In this document: positions 1 through 5,017 of the stretch, piece after piece
Layout of the letters: the number at the start of each line of letters is the position of its first letter
Position numbering within the stretch: the first letter of the stretch is position 1
NCBI GenBank assembly: GCA_964526915.1
Contig: CAZGMS010000026.1
Span: 1-5,017, forward strand
From: JAHJDR01 sp964526915
GTDB lineage: Bacteria > UBA10199 > JADGCS01
DNA length: 5,017 nucleotides
Direction of reading: 5' to 3'
Program-made: the position numbers and the translations under genes
The notes under the pieces: generated by a model
The model's database searches: none
Told to the model about the DNA's origin: nothing
What the model saw: the letters and a program-made list of their open reading frames with translations, nothing else

Positions 1-23
1 CGTGTCCCAGCGGACACGGTATT
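1..23. repeat. Palindromic repeat, copy 1 (truncated by window edge)
   Basis: These 23 bases are identical to 3323-3345. The core is an inverted repeat, CGTGTCC / GGACACGG around the loop CAGC; the first base of the full 8-bp left arm would lie just outside the window. The match to the second copy stops at base 23. How far it extends to the left is unknown. An identical stem-loop twice in 3.3 kb fits a REP-type (repetitive extragenic palindrome) element. No T-run follows, so it is not an obvious terminator. Confidence 0.75.
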
Positions 24-278
24 GTGATGATTAAATCAACCTGATTTTTTTGCCGATGACTTCAATGATCAGACAGTTATTGGAAAATGAAAATTCGAAT
101 ACACAATAGGGGAGATGGAATCTGTGCAAGTCAGTCATCCGTGGTGAGATGATATTGTTATTGATAAAAAAATTTTTGACGATCAAGTTTGAACAGAATC
201 AGGTAAGGACTCTTGTTTCGGATCGTTATGAATAAAGAGAGGGAACCACAACACCTCTAAGGGGACACGTTTTTAGGA
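24..278. other. Intergenic region without a convincing gene
   Basis: No reading frame here has a start codon with a ribosome binding site and a believable protein. The longest run is a minus-strand frame ending at 31 whose only ATG is at 138 (35 residues, no Shine-Dalgarno). A 13-base match (39-51, ACCTGATTTTTTT) to the repeat family at 1134-1162 and 2469-2476 is present. A six-base inverted repeat, AAATCA (33-38) with TGATTT (42-47), leads into a T-run and could be a weak plus-strand terminator for something left of the window. The region lies downstream of the RTX gene. Confidence 0.6.
255..275. repeat. Possible REP-like fragment (AGGGGACACG)
   Basis: The bases around AGGGGACACGTTTTTA resemble GTGTCCCC-type motifs often seen at the ends of REP/RAYT (IS200-like tyrosine transposase) elements; that resemblance is from memory. 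It shares GGACACG with the palindromes at 1 and 3322. It sits immediately downstream of the RTX gene stop. Only one copy is visible, so this is a weak call. Confidence 0.25.
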
Positions 279-998
279 TTATTGAGTTATTGTATTATTG
301 CCCGGACCTCCATCAATCTGATCATTTCCATCATCGCCAAAAATAGTATCATTGCCCTCACCACCATAAATCATATCATCGTCTTCTTGTCCGCGTAAAT
401 AATCATTACCTCCGTTACCATACATTGTATCATCTCCGTTTCCGCCATAAAGATTATCATGTCCTGAGCCACCTTGAAGTGTATCGTCCCCATCCCCGCC
501 CCAAAATTCATTTATAACAAAAAAGTCAGAAGTATCTAGAGCATCTCCTCCTACTATGGTATCATTACCCTCTCTTCCATGGACTACAGAATATGTATGT
601 TCCGTACTGAATTCATCATCACCGTCATCGAGCTCTACAGTGAGATAAGCAATTCCATATACAGATGTTTTATCTGTAACTTTATCATCATACGGACTAC
701 AGATTATTGTTAAACGCACATCACTTGGCAAAAGATATGTAATAGAGTTTCTATGATTTTCTCCCCATTGTTTTTTTACCTTGACCCTATTGTTAGTCGT
801 ATCCGAAATAGATATCCACACTCCTTCTTCCCCGGCTTCCTGACTTCTTATTGTAAATTCATCAGCAGTTGGATGGCTTAACAACAGATTCACAAAATTA
901 TCTTTCTTAAATACTGGCTCTGCTTTGCCTTTTGCAGGCAATAAAACTACGGTTCCAATAATACAGCCTACTAATACTATCTTAATCATGTTTTTCAT
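279..998 (-). CDS. Secreted RTX (hemolysin-type calcium-binding repeat) protein
   Basis: 239 residues. Residues 1-26 look like a Sec signal peptide: Met-Lys-Asn-Met-Ile-Lys, a hydrophobic core, and a likely cut after GKA (residue 26). Residues 27-120 match no domain I recognise. From 121 an acidic LDDGDDEF stretch and one isolated unit (141-149, GREGNDTIV) lead to eight uninterrupted nonapeptides of the GGxGxDxLx type at 167-238. In this family such repeats bind Ca2+ and fold into a parallel beta-roll, usually outside the cell. The protein ends one residue after the last repeat, without the C-terminal signal typical of type I secreted RTX proteins, and no ABC exporter genes are visible. Export by Sec to the periplasm or surface is therefore inferred. 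The first ATG is chosen because AAGGAGA lies 5 bases upstream; Met4 lacks such support. The gene is AT-rich compared with its neighbours. Its role is unknown; adhesion or matrix binding are guesses. Confidence 0.85.
   Translation of the reverse strand: MKNMIKIVLVGCIIGTVVLLPAKGKAEPVFKKDNFVNLLLSHPTADEFTIRSQEAGEEGVWISISDTTNNRVKVKKQWGENHRNSITYLLPSDVRLTIICSPYDDKVTDKTSVYGIAYLTVELDDGDDEFSTEHTYSVVHGREGNDTIVGGDALDTSDFFVINEFWGGDGDDTLQGGSGHDNLYGGNGDDTMYGNGGNDYLRGQEDDDMIYGGEGNDTIFGDDGNDQIDGGPGNNTITQ
285..500 (-). repeat. Eight tandem RTX nonapeptide units
   Basis: Residues 167-238 of the RTX protein read as eight consecutive 9-residue units: GGDGDDTLQ, GGSGHDNLY, GGNGDDTMY, GNGGNDYLR, GQEDDDMIY, GGEGNDTIF, GDDGNDQID and GGPGNNTIT. 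The spacing is exactly 27 bases throughout. Units 1-3, 6 and 7 fit the calcium-binding consensus best; units 4, 5 and 8 deviate. Codons differ between units, so this is an old array rather than a recent amplification. Confidence 0.88.
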
Positions 999-1003
999 TG
1001 TCG

Positions 1004-1010
1004 TCTCCTT
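1004..1010 (-). promoter_or_regulatory. Ribosome binding site of the RTX gene
   Basis: On the minus strand AAGGAGA lies 5 bases before the ATG at 998. It decides the start against the second Met codon three residues downstream. Confidence 0.75.
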
Positions 1011-1052
1011 TTTAGTGTTCTGGAAAAAACACCCATGAACACACCAATCGTT

Positions 1053-1080
1053 ACTATAGCATAAATAAATTTTCTTTCAA
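1053..1080 (-). promoter_or_regulatory. Sigma70-type promoter of the RTX gene
   Basis: On the minus strand TTGAAA (1075-1080) is a good -35 box. It is separated by 16 bases from TATAGT (1053-1058), which is preceded by TGC, an extended -10. Transcription would begin near 1046, giving a leader of roughly 48 bases before the ATG at 998. No operator is obvious. Confidence 0.65.
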
Positions 1081-1090
1081 ACTAAATCCC

Positions 1091-1115
1091 AAATCAGGGG
1101 AAATCAGGGGAAATC
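1091..1115. repeat. Two and a half 10-bp units (AAATCAGGGG)
   Basis: AAATCAGGGG occurs at 1091-1100 and 1101-1110, followed by AAATC at 1111-1115. The core AAATCAGG is the exact reverse complement of CCTGATTT, which occurs at 1135-1142, 1152-1159 and 1174-1181 just downstream. A transcript of this region could therefore pair in several alternative ways. Confidence 0.8.
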
Positions 1116-1121
1116 TTGAAA

Positions 1122-1173
1122 AATGTACCTGGCACCTGATTTTTTCTGGCACCTGATTTTTTGATTTTTGAAA
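1122..1173 (+). repeat. Left direct repeat flanking the ATPase gene
   Basis: The segment runs from AATGTACCTGGCACC to GATTTTTGAAA. With one of its two 17-base units removed, it aligns over about 35 bases with 2457-2490 (AATGTGCCCGGCACC to GATTTTTGAGA), with a few mismatches and one gap. Both copies have the same orientation. The GTACC-T-GGCAC core is a one-mismatch palindrome resembling the GTGCCNGGCAC core of REP-type sequences. Confidence 0.75.
1129..1162 (+). repeat. Perfect 17-bp tandem duplication
   Basis: CTGGCACCTGATTTTTT is present twice head to tail, at 1129-1145 and 1146-1162, without a mismatch. A further partial copy of the core (ACCTGATTT) lies at 1173-1181. Perfect identity suggests a recent slippage duplication inside the left flanking repeat. 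Confidence 0.9.
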
Positions 1174-1222
1174 CCTGATTTCGCAGGTCAGGGGGTCTGA
1201 ATTTATAAAGTTTATAAATATC

Positions 1223-1249
1223 TTGTAAACTAACTAATAATCATATAAA
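1223..1249 (+). promoter_or_regulatory. Weak candidate promoter of the ATPase gene
   Basis: TTGTAA (1223-1228) and TATAAA (1244-1249) could form -35 and -10 boxes, but the spacer is only 15 bases. Transcription would start about 1256, within a few bases of the ATG at 1259. The region is very AT-rich, so such boxes arise easily by chance. Confidence 0.3.
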
Positions 1250-1258
1250 TTGTTGGTT

Positions 1259-2452
1259 ATGGACCCTATCATAAATCCTTTTGCGCCTGGTGCAGGTACA
1301 CCACCGCCGGAATTGGCTGGTCGAGACGAATTGCGAGAAAAGATTCGCGTGACTATCGAAAGATCGCGCAGAGGTTTGCCTACCAAGAGTATTTTGATGG
1401 TAGGCTTAAGGGGTGTGGGTAAAACGGTGTTGCTTGATCAAATGCGGGATGATGCCGAAGCCGCAGGCATTCATACCATGCGTGTGGAATCGCCAGAGAA
1501 CCGCTCTTTGCCGGCGTTACTTGCTCCCCAGTTGCGACAGGTTTTGCTTCGTTTGTCTCGAAACGAAAAAGCGAAAGAATTGGCGCAAAGAGCCTTACGA
1601 GGTTTGGCTGGTTTTGCGAAAGCCCTGAAAGTCAAATACGAAGACATTACCATCGGTTTTGATTTTGATCCTGAACCGGGATTGGCCGACAATGGCGACC
1701 TTGAAAATGATTTGCAGACTTTGCTGGAAGCCGCGGGGGCTGCTGCTCAGAAAGCCGGCACTGCCTTGGCTTTGTTTGCGGACGAATTGCAATACGTTCA
1801 AGAAAATGAATTGGCAGCACTCATCACTTCGTTGCACCGAACAGCACAACGCCGATTTCCCGTAGTGTTGGTGGGCGCCGGTTTGCCGCAACTTCGAGGA
1901 CACATGGGTCAGGCCAAATCATATTCGGAGCGGCTTTTTGATTTTCCCGAAATTGGTCCACTTGATTCTGCTGCTGCGAAAGTTGCCATTGTGAAACCTG
2001 TCGAGGCTTTGGGGGTCAAAATAGAGGTTGAAGCCTTGCAAAGAATCATTGTTGACACACATGGTTATCCCTATTTTTTGCAGGAATGGGGCAAACACGC
2101 TTGGGAAGTCGCTACATCCTCACCTATCGCGTACAGAGATGTTGCGGTGGCCTCAAAAGAGGCCGTGGCAGCATTGGACGAAAGTTTTTTCAGAGTGCGA
2201 TTCGATCGACTGACCCCTTCCGAAAAAAAATACATGCGGGCCATGGCAGAAATTGGTCCTGGTCCGCATCGTTCTGGCGACATCGCCGAAAAGCTTGGTC
2301 GTCAGGTCACATCATTGGGACCCACACGAAGTCAGTTGATCGCCAAGGGGATGATCTGGAGTCCGAACCATGGGGATACAGCCTTCACGGTTCCTCTCTT
2401 TGATGAATTCATGTGCCGAATTATGCCTGGCAATGATTGGAAAGAGGAATAG
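1259..2452 (+). CDS. STAND/AAA-type ATPase with C-terminal winged helix
   Basis: 397 residues from the ATG at 1259; the frame is open from 1241, and in-frame TTG codons at 1250 and 1253 are possible but less likely starts. The N-terminus (NPFAPGAGTPPPELAGRDEL) is a signature I associate with a widespread, poorly characterised family of AAA_16 or archaeal-type ATPases. Walker A is GLRGVGKT (49-56). Walker B is LALFADE, with the acidic pair Asp175-Glu176. A sensor-like strand VVLVGAGLP lies at 202-210, and HGYPYFLQEWG at about 268-278 matches the conserved GxPxxLQ segment of STAND relatives. Residues 317-369 look like a winged helix-turn-helix, so the protein probably binds ATP and DNA; regulation, defence or mobile-element roles are all possible. 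No Shine-Dalgarno precedes the ATG. The gene stands alone between two direct repeats, with no partner gene in the same orientation nearby. Confidence 0.85.
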   Translation: MDPIINPFAPGAGTPPPELAGRDELREKIRVTIERSRRGLPTKSILMVGLRGVGKTVLLDQMRDDAEAAGIHTMRVESPENRSLPALLAPQLRQVLLRLSRNEKAKELAQRALRGLAGFAKALKVKYEDITIGFDFDPEPGLADNGDLENDLQTLLEAAGAAAQKAGTALALFADELQYVQENELAALITSLHRTAQRRFPVVLVGAGLPQLRGHMGQAKSYSERLFDFPEIGPLDSAAAKVAIVKPVEALGVKIEVEALQRIIVDTHGYPYFLQEWGKHAWEVATSSPIAYRDVAVASKEAVAALDESFFRVRFDRLTPSEKKYMRAMAEIGPGPHRSGDIAEKLGRQVTSLGPTRSQLIAKGMIWSPNHGDTAFTVPLFDEFMCRIMPGNDWKEE

Positions 2453-2456
2453 GAAT

Positions 2457-2490
2457 AATGTGCCCGGCACCTGATTTCTGATTTTTGAGA
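2457..2490 (+). repeat. Right direct repeat flanking the ATPase gene
   Basis: This is the partner of 1122-1173 in the same orientation, starting 5 bases after the ATPase stop codon. It contains a perfect palindrome, GTGCC-C-GGCAC (2460-2470), followed by the T-rich CTGATTTCTGATTTTT. The palindrome plus T-rich tail could also help end transcription of the ATPase gene, but the hairpin loop would be very small. Confidence 0.7.
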
Positions 2491-2520
2491 ACAATTTGAA
2501 TTTGAACAATCGAACTTGAA

Positions 2521-3234
2521 TTATGTGGCGACAGGATAGGGGGGAGAGTTAGGAAAGACGAACTTGTGCACCCATCTGCCAGCAGTGTCATTGGTTATCT
2601 CGCTGACAACGGCGTAATACCACTCCGCATCAGTAACACTGTTTGACCACGAACGATCCTGATGTTCTAATGGAATGACTTCAGTAAATCTTCTGCGTTG
2701 TTCTGCGCCATCACGTATCTGAAACCGTCCATAAAATAAATGCTCTGCGCCTTCGAGCATGATAGCCAGAGTGGCAGGGATCAAATTATAGCGGATGCCA
2801 TCATTAGCTGTCAGCTCGTAGGCACTTCCCAACGGATTATGTTGTAGAGTGAAAATAATGGGGTGAGTCTGTCTATCCATGGAATGAAAGTTAAATGTGG
2901 GCAATACGCTATTTGATTTCCGGTGCAAACAGGCTTCACCTGGTATTAATTTGGCATTAGAATGTCCTTCATTCATCCATTGTTCGCGGTATGTTTCGTC
3001 CCAATATCTGGGGTCTTCACCCAACAGAAGATGGTGCATTTTGGGCGGCGTGGAGTCAGGTCGGTTGGTTTGTATGTGGAACAATCCCCTGTCAGAAGAC
3101 AAACTACATTCTAAGGGAGGCGGGGCCAGCCATTTGGGATCAGCCTGCACCAGAAAATCATCAGAACGAATTGATCCACGAGTTGGTATTGTCGGCATCA
3201 TTTGGCAGAAAGAAGATATGGGTGAAAGATACAT
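2521..3234 (-). CDS. Hypothetical protein, possibly 5'-frameshifted
   Basis: I do not recognise this protein. From the ATG at 3234 it has 237 residues; GGGAG lies 5 bases upstream. There is no signal peptide or membrane segment. The protein is rich in Trp, His, Pro and Arg (for example DPRYWDETYREQW and DAEWYYAVVSE), as in a soluble globular protein. The same frame is open to a GTG at 3339, but its translation there is Cys-rich and unconvincing. A better-looking coding frame occupies 3164-3382 on the same strand, one base out of phase, so the true gene may start near 3382 and be broken or shifted; joined, it would encode about 286 residues. It converges with the ATPase gene (69 bases between stop codons) and is divergent from the amidohydrolase gene. 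Confidence 0.6.
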   Translation of the reverse strand: MYLSPISSFCQMMPTIPTRGSIRSDDFLVQADPKWLAPPPLECSLSSDRGLFHIQTNRPDSTPPKMHHLLLGEDPRYWDETYREQWMNEGHSNAKLIPGEACLHRKSNSVLPTFNFHSMDRQTHPIIFTLQHNPLGSAYELTANDGIRYNLIPATLAIMLEGAEHLFYGRFQIRDGAEQRRRFTEVIPLEHQDRSWSNSVTDAEWYYAVVSEITNDTAGRWVHKFVFPNSPPYPVAT

Positions 3235-3382
3235 TTTTGCTCCCTTTCGTTTTTTGTAAAAAATTGCCTTCAAACCAATCATCGGCAAAGCGCAGCAAAG
3301 GTTGTGTTGTGCCCCAAATCTCCGTGTCCCAGCGGACACGGTATTTATGCGGATGCCAAGTCTTTTGATGATCTTTTGTCAT
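3161..3382 (-). pseudogene. Out-of-phase 5' segment of the hypothetical gene
   Basis: From the ATG at 3382 this frame gives 73 residues and ends at TGA TGA (3158-3163). The translation contains WHPHKYRVRWDTEIWG, PLLRFADDWFEGNF and THIFFLPNDADN; it has protein-like composition and none of the AGA, ATA or CGG codons that the competing frame uses here. A shift of one base forward anywhere between about 3163 and 3339 joins it to the downstream frame. For example, skipping one base at TTC-TGA-T would continue as DDFLVQADPKW. Runs of six T and six A near 3251-3262 are natural places for an indel. It could be an inactivated gene, a sequencing error, or less likely programmed +1 frameshifting. It might also be a chance open frame. 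Confidence 0.4.
3322..3341. repeat. Palindromic repeat, copy 2
   Basis: This is a perfect inverted repeat, CCGTGTCC / GGACACGG, with the four-base loop CAGC. It matches 1-19 and the identity continues through TATT to 3345. It lies either in the divergent intergenic region or, if the upstream frame of the hypothetical gene is real, inside codons for YRVRWDTE. No T-run follows on either strand, so it is not a typical terminator. Confidence 0.8.
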
Positions 3383-3426
3383 CACTGTTGGTATCAACCT
3401 CATCACGTCAAACAACGCATAAAACC

Positions 3427-3432
3427 GGGAGA
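3427..3432 (+). promoter_or_regulatory. Ribosome binding site of the amidohydrolase gene
   Basis: GGGAGA lies 5 bases before the ATG at 3438 and supports that start. No convincing -35/-10 pair is visible in 3342-3426. A six-base inverted repeat, TGATGA (3366-3371) with TCATCA (3379-3384), is present there. Confidence 0.65.
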
Positions 3433-3437
3433 CAACC

Positions 3438-4856
3438 ATGACTGAACCCATCAACAACACAGCTGAAACTGCCCCACAACTTTACGATGAACCACTGTTG
3501 GCTGACATCACACTCCCAGAACCCACCGACCTGTCGGCTGTTCTGGAGAGGGTCGAACAAATCAACGTCGTCGATGGTCATGTGCACTACGGCATCAACA
3601 CGCCGCCCAAAGAGTTTGCGCGGGCTGTTGCCGAAAATCGAGTCAATCAACTGCCAGGGTATCTGGGAAGTCAGGAACAATACGATGCCCTGATGGCCTC
3701 ATCGGACCCTGCAATGCGCCAACGATTGGCTTTTGCGGCCGCCATCGTCAATTCACCGTCGTATGACAAAAGCATGATTCAATCAGGCAAAGAACGTTTG
3801 CAGAATTATCCCTTCACGTCTAACCTTATGGACATCAAGGCCCTGCTCAAAGGCTCCAAGTATGGTGATGGGGCTGTGGTGCTGGCGACTGATGCGCCGG
3901 TCACTTATGGCCAGCGCGATGTGGCCTCTGGGGCATTTTATGTTTCGAATCAGGCCGTGCTGGAATTGGTCACGAATTATAACAACGACAAACGCAACCG
4001 GGGTAAAAAACTCTATTACGGCGCGTCGATCAATCCTGCCAGTGAGACAGCCATCGACGAGCTTATCTGGGCCAAGTCGAGAGGCGCTGTGCTGGTCAAA
4101 TTGTTCTTTGCCACTTGGGGCTATCTGGCCGATGGTCGCGTAACGGTCAGGGATGATGTGGACCCCGAATTGAAACACAAGCTGACGGAGTTTTACAGAA
4201 TCGCCGCGTCGCTTGATATGCCGATTCTCCTTCACACGGGTTATGAGGATGGTATCCTAGGCCCAAGCGATCCGTATTCCAGCAAGGTCAATGGAGGCGA
4301 TCCCTCAACCATGATTCCCATCTTTGCCAGTGGTAACGATACTGTGGTGCTGGCCCACACGGGATTTTATGGACATCATCTGGATGCGTTCAGAGACAAG
4401 CCCGAGCACATGTCGGCGGCGGTTGGCGCCATGTACGGTTATCCGGATCAGGTGTGGGGAGAAGTTTCGGGCGCGGGTTGTCAGAACTACGAGTTCTTTG
4501 GGGCGATCGCCGAGAATTATCTCAGTCGGCACCCGGATTTGTTTGATAAACTGGTTTACGGGACCGATTATCCCATCAAGGATTATTCACACGGAGAATT
4601 GAAAAAGCTCATCAAGTTATCCAAAGATTATCTGAGGCGCCCGGATTTGTCGGACAGGGATCGCAGGATTTACACGCTCAATCTGGGTGTGGCCAAGTTT
4701 CTGCTCAAATCGCCTGAGTACAAAAGAGCGAAAAATCCCTTCGATCGTAGAGTTGTGTTCCTGGCAGGCATGATGAGTTATCTGGGTGTGAGCGTTGAAG
4801 ATCAGGTGGCGTTCTTCGAGCGCGCGAATGATTTGTATGTGGAACCAGAGCAGTAA
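3438..4856 (+). CDS. Amidohydrolase-2 family metal-dependent hydrolase
   Basis: 472 residues, probably a cytoplasmic TIM-barrel hydrolase of the amidohydrolase_2 (ACMSD-like, COG2159) family. Visible landmarks: strand-1 metal ligands HVH in VVDGHVHYG (His48, His50); Lys221 in VLVKLFF; His266 in PILLHTGYED; His307 in VVLAHTGFYGHH; and the catalytic or metal Asp377 in YGTDYPI, the family's GSDYP-like motif. The order and spacing fit an intact active site. Typical members have about 280-350 residues. This one has a long insertion after the first motif (about 55-145) and roughly 55 residues beyond the LNLGVAKFLL helix (about 414-423), where many relatives end. Members hydrolyse or decarboxylate varied carboxylated or amide substrates; the substrate here cannot be read. 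It has its own RBS and no co-directional partner, and shares its upstream region with the divergent hypothetical gene. Confidence 0.88.
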   Translation: MTEPINNTAETAPQLYDEPLLADITLPEPTDLSAVLERVEQINVVDGHVHYGINTPPKEFARAVAENRVNQLPGYLGSQEQYDALMASSDPAMRQRLAFAAAIVNSPSYDKSMIQSGKERLQNYPFTSNLMDIKALLKGSKYGDGAVVLATDAPVTYGQRDVASGAFYVSNQAVLELVTNYNNDKRNRGKKLYYGASINPASETAIDELIWAKSRGAVLVKLFFATWGYLADGRVTVRDDVDPELKHKLTEFYRIAASLDMPILLHTGYEDGILGPSDPYSSKVNGGDPSTMIPIFASGNDTVVLAHTGFYGHHLDAFRDKPEHMSAAVGAMYGYPDQVWGEVSGAGCQNYEFFGAIAENYLSRHPDLFDKLVYGTDYPIKDYSHGELKKLIKLSKDYLRRPDLSDRDRRIYTLNLGVAKFLLKSPEYKRAKNPFDRRVVFLAGMMSYLGVSVEDQVAFFERANDLYVEPEQ

Positions 4857-4910
4857 TTACTAATCTGACGATCTCAGCGTCATTAATCTTTAATCCGATT
4901 CCGCCAGGTT

Positions 4911-5017
4911 TTAAATAAACGGGGCGTCCTGGTATTTTCTATAGCAGAAGATTGTGGGGTAGAGGGCCTGCAGGTACGCAACGACCGGTTGGAGTTGTTC
5001 CGTGAGGTCCTGCCTGT
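4911..5017 (-). CDS. Probable 3' end of an unidentified gene (partial)
   Basis: A minus-strand frame enters from the right edge and ends at TAA (4911-4913), giving 34 residues that include DLTEQLQPVVAYLQALYP and CYRKYQDAPFI. Third codon positions are mostly G or C, as in a real gene, and the arrangement would be convergent with the amidohydrolase (54 bases between stops). No family is recognised. The plus strand also has an open frame here, but it has no ATG and no RBS, so the minus reading is preferred. Confidence 0.4.
   Translation of the reverse strand, partial: RQDLTEQLQPVVAYLQALYPTIFCYRKYQDAPFI

Noticed and set aside
31..138. Minus-strand 35-residue frame ending at 31
   Set aside because: The ATG has no ribosome binding site and the region is AT-rich. 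The composition is protein-like, but nothing else supports it.
960..998. Possible lipobox (LVGC, Cys12) in the RTX signal peptide
   Set aside because: The Cys is too close to the N-terminus and is followed by the hydrophobic core IIGTVVLL, so it is most likely inside the h-region of an ordinary signal peptide.
1085..1200. CRISPR array
   Set aside because: Units are 10 and 17 bases, directly tandem, with no regular spacers and no cas genes.
2897..3368. Plus-strand open frames of 120 and 125 codons opposite the unknown gene
   Set aside because: Antisense to the better minus-strand frame, with no RBS and translations unlike a folded protein.
3342..3426. Promoter for the amidohydrolase gene
   Set aside because: TTGATG (3365) and TATCAA (3392) are 21 bases apart, too far for a standard sigma70 promoter; no better pair was found.
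4857..4935. Terminator after the amidohydrolase gene
   Set aside because: Only weak inverted repeats are seen: TGACG/CGTCA, and CCAGG (4904-4908) with CCTGG (4928-4932) around a 19-base loop. No strong stem plus T-run exists.
4887..5017. Plus-strand open frame at the right edge
   Set aside because: Open to the edge but without ATG or RBS near its beginning; the minus-strand frame has better codon bias and a natural stop.

Overview
The window looks like an accessory, gene-sparse stretch of a Gram-negative bacterial chromosome. The evidence is a Sec-type signal peptide on an RTX (calcium-binding nonapeptide) protein, GGAG-type ribosome binding sites, and several short REP-like palindromic repeats in the intergenic DNA. 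The lineage cannot be fixed from sequence alone. A Desulfobacterota or gammaproteobacterial genome rich in REP/RAYT-type repeats is my guess. The RTX gene is visibly more AT-rich than its neighbours, which suggests a patchwork.

Layout, left to right. 1-278: no convincing gene; it holds a 23-bp palindrome copy at the very edge and short REP-like scraps. 279-998 (minus): small exported RTX protein with a strong promoter (1053-1080) and RBS. 1081-1250: a repeat-rich intergenic region with two 10-bp units, a perfect 17-bp tandem duplication and further copies of the core CCTGATTT. 1259-2452 (plus): STAND/AAA-type ATPase with a C-terminal winged helix. 2457-2490: a second copy of the same repeat, in the same orientation, starting 5 bases after the ATPase stop. 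2521-3234 (minus): unrecognised gene, convergent with the ATPase; a good coding frame continues upstream of it to about 3382 but in a different phase, so the gene may be frameshifted. 3322-3341: second copy of the palindrome found at position 1. 3438-4856 (plus): metal-dependent hydrolase of the amidohydrolase-2 family. 4911-5017 (minus): probable 3' end of a gene that continues beyond the window.

The four main genes do not form an operon: orientations alternate (-, +, -, +), each has its own control region, and no shared pathway is visible. What unites the window is repeat architecture. The ATPase gene is bracketed by near-identical direct repeats, and the block from the RTX gene to the unknown gene is bracketed by identical palindromes about 3.3 kb apart. 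That pattern suggests mobile or REP-associated cassettes, but no transposase or integrase gene is present.
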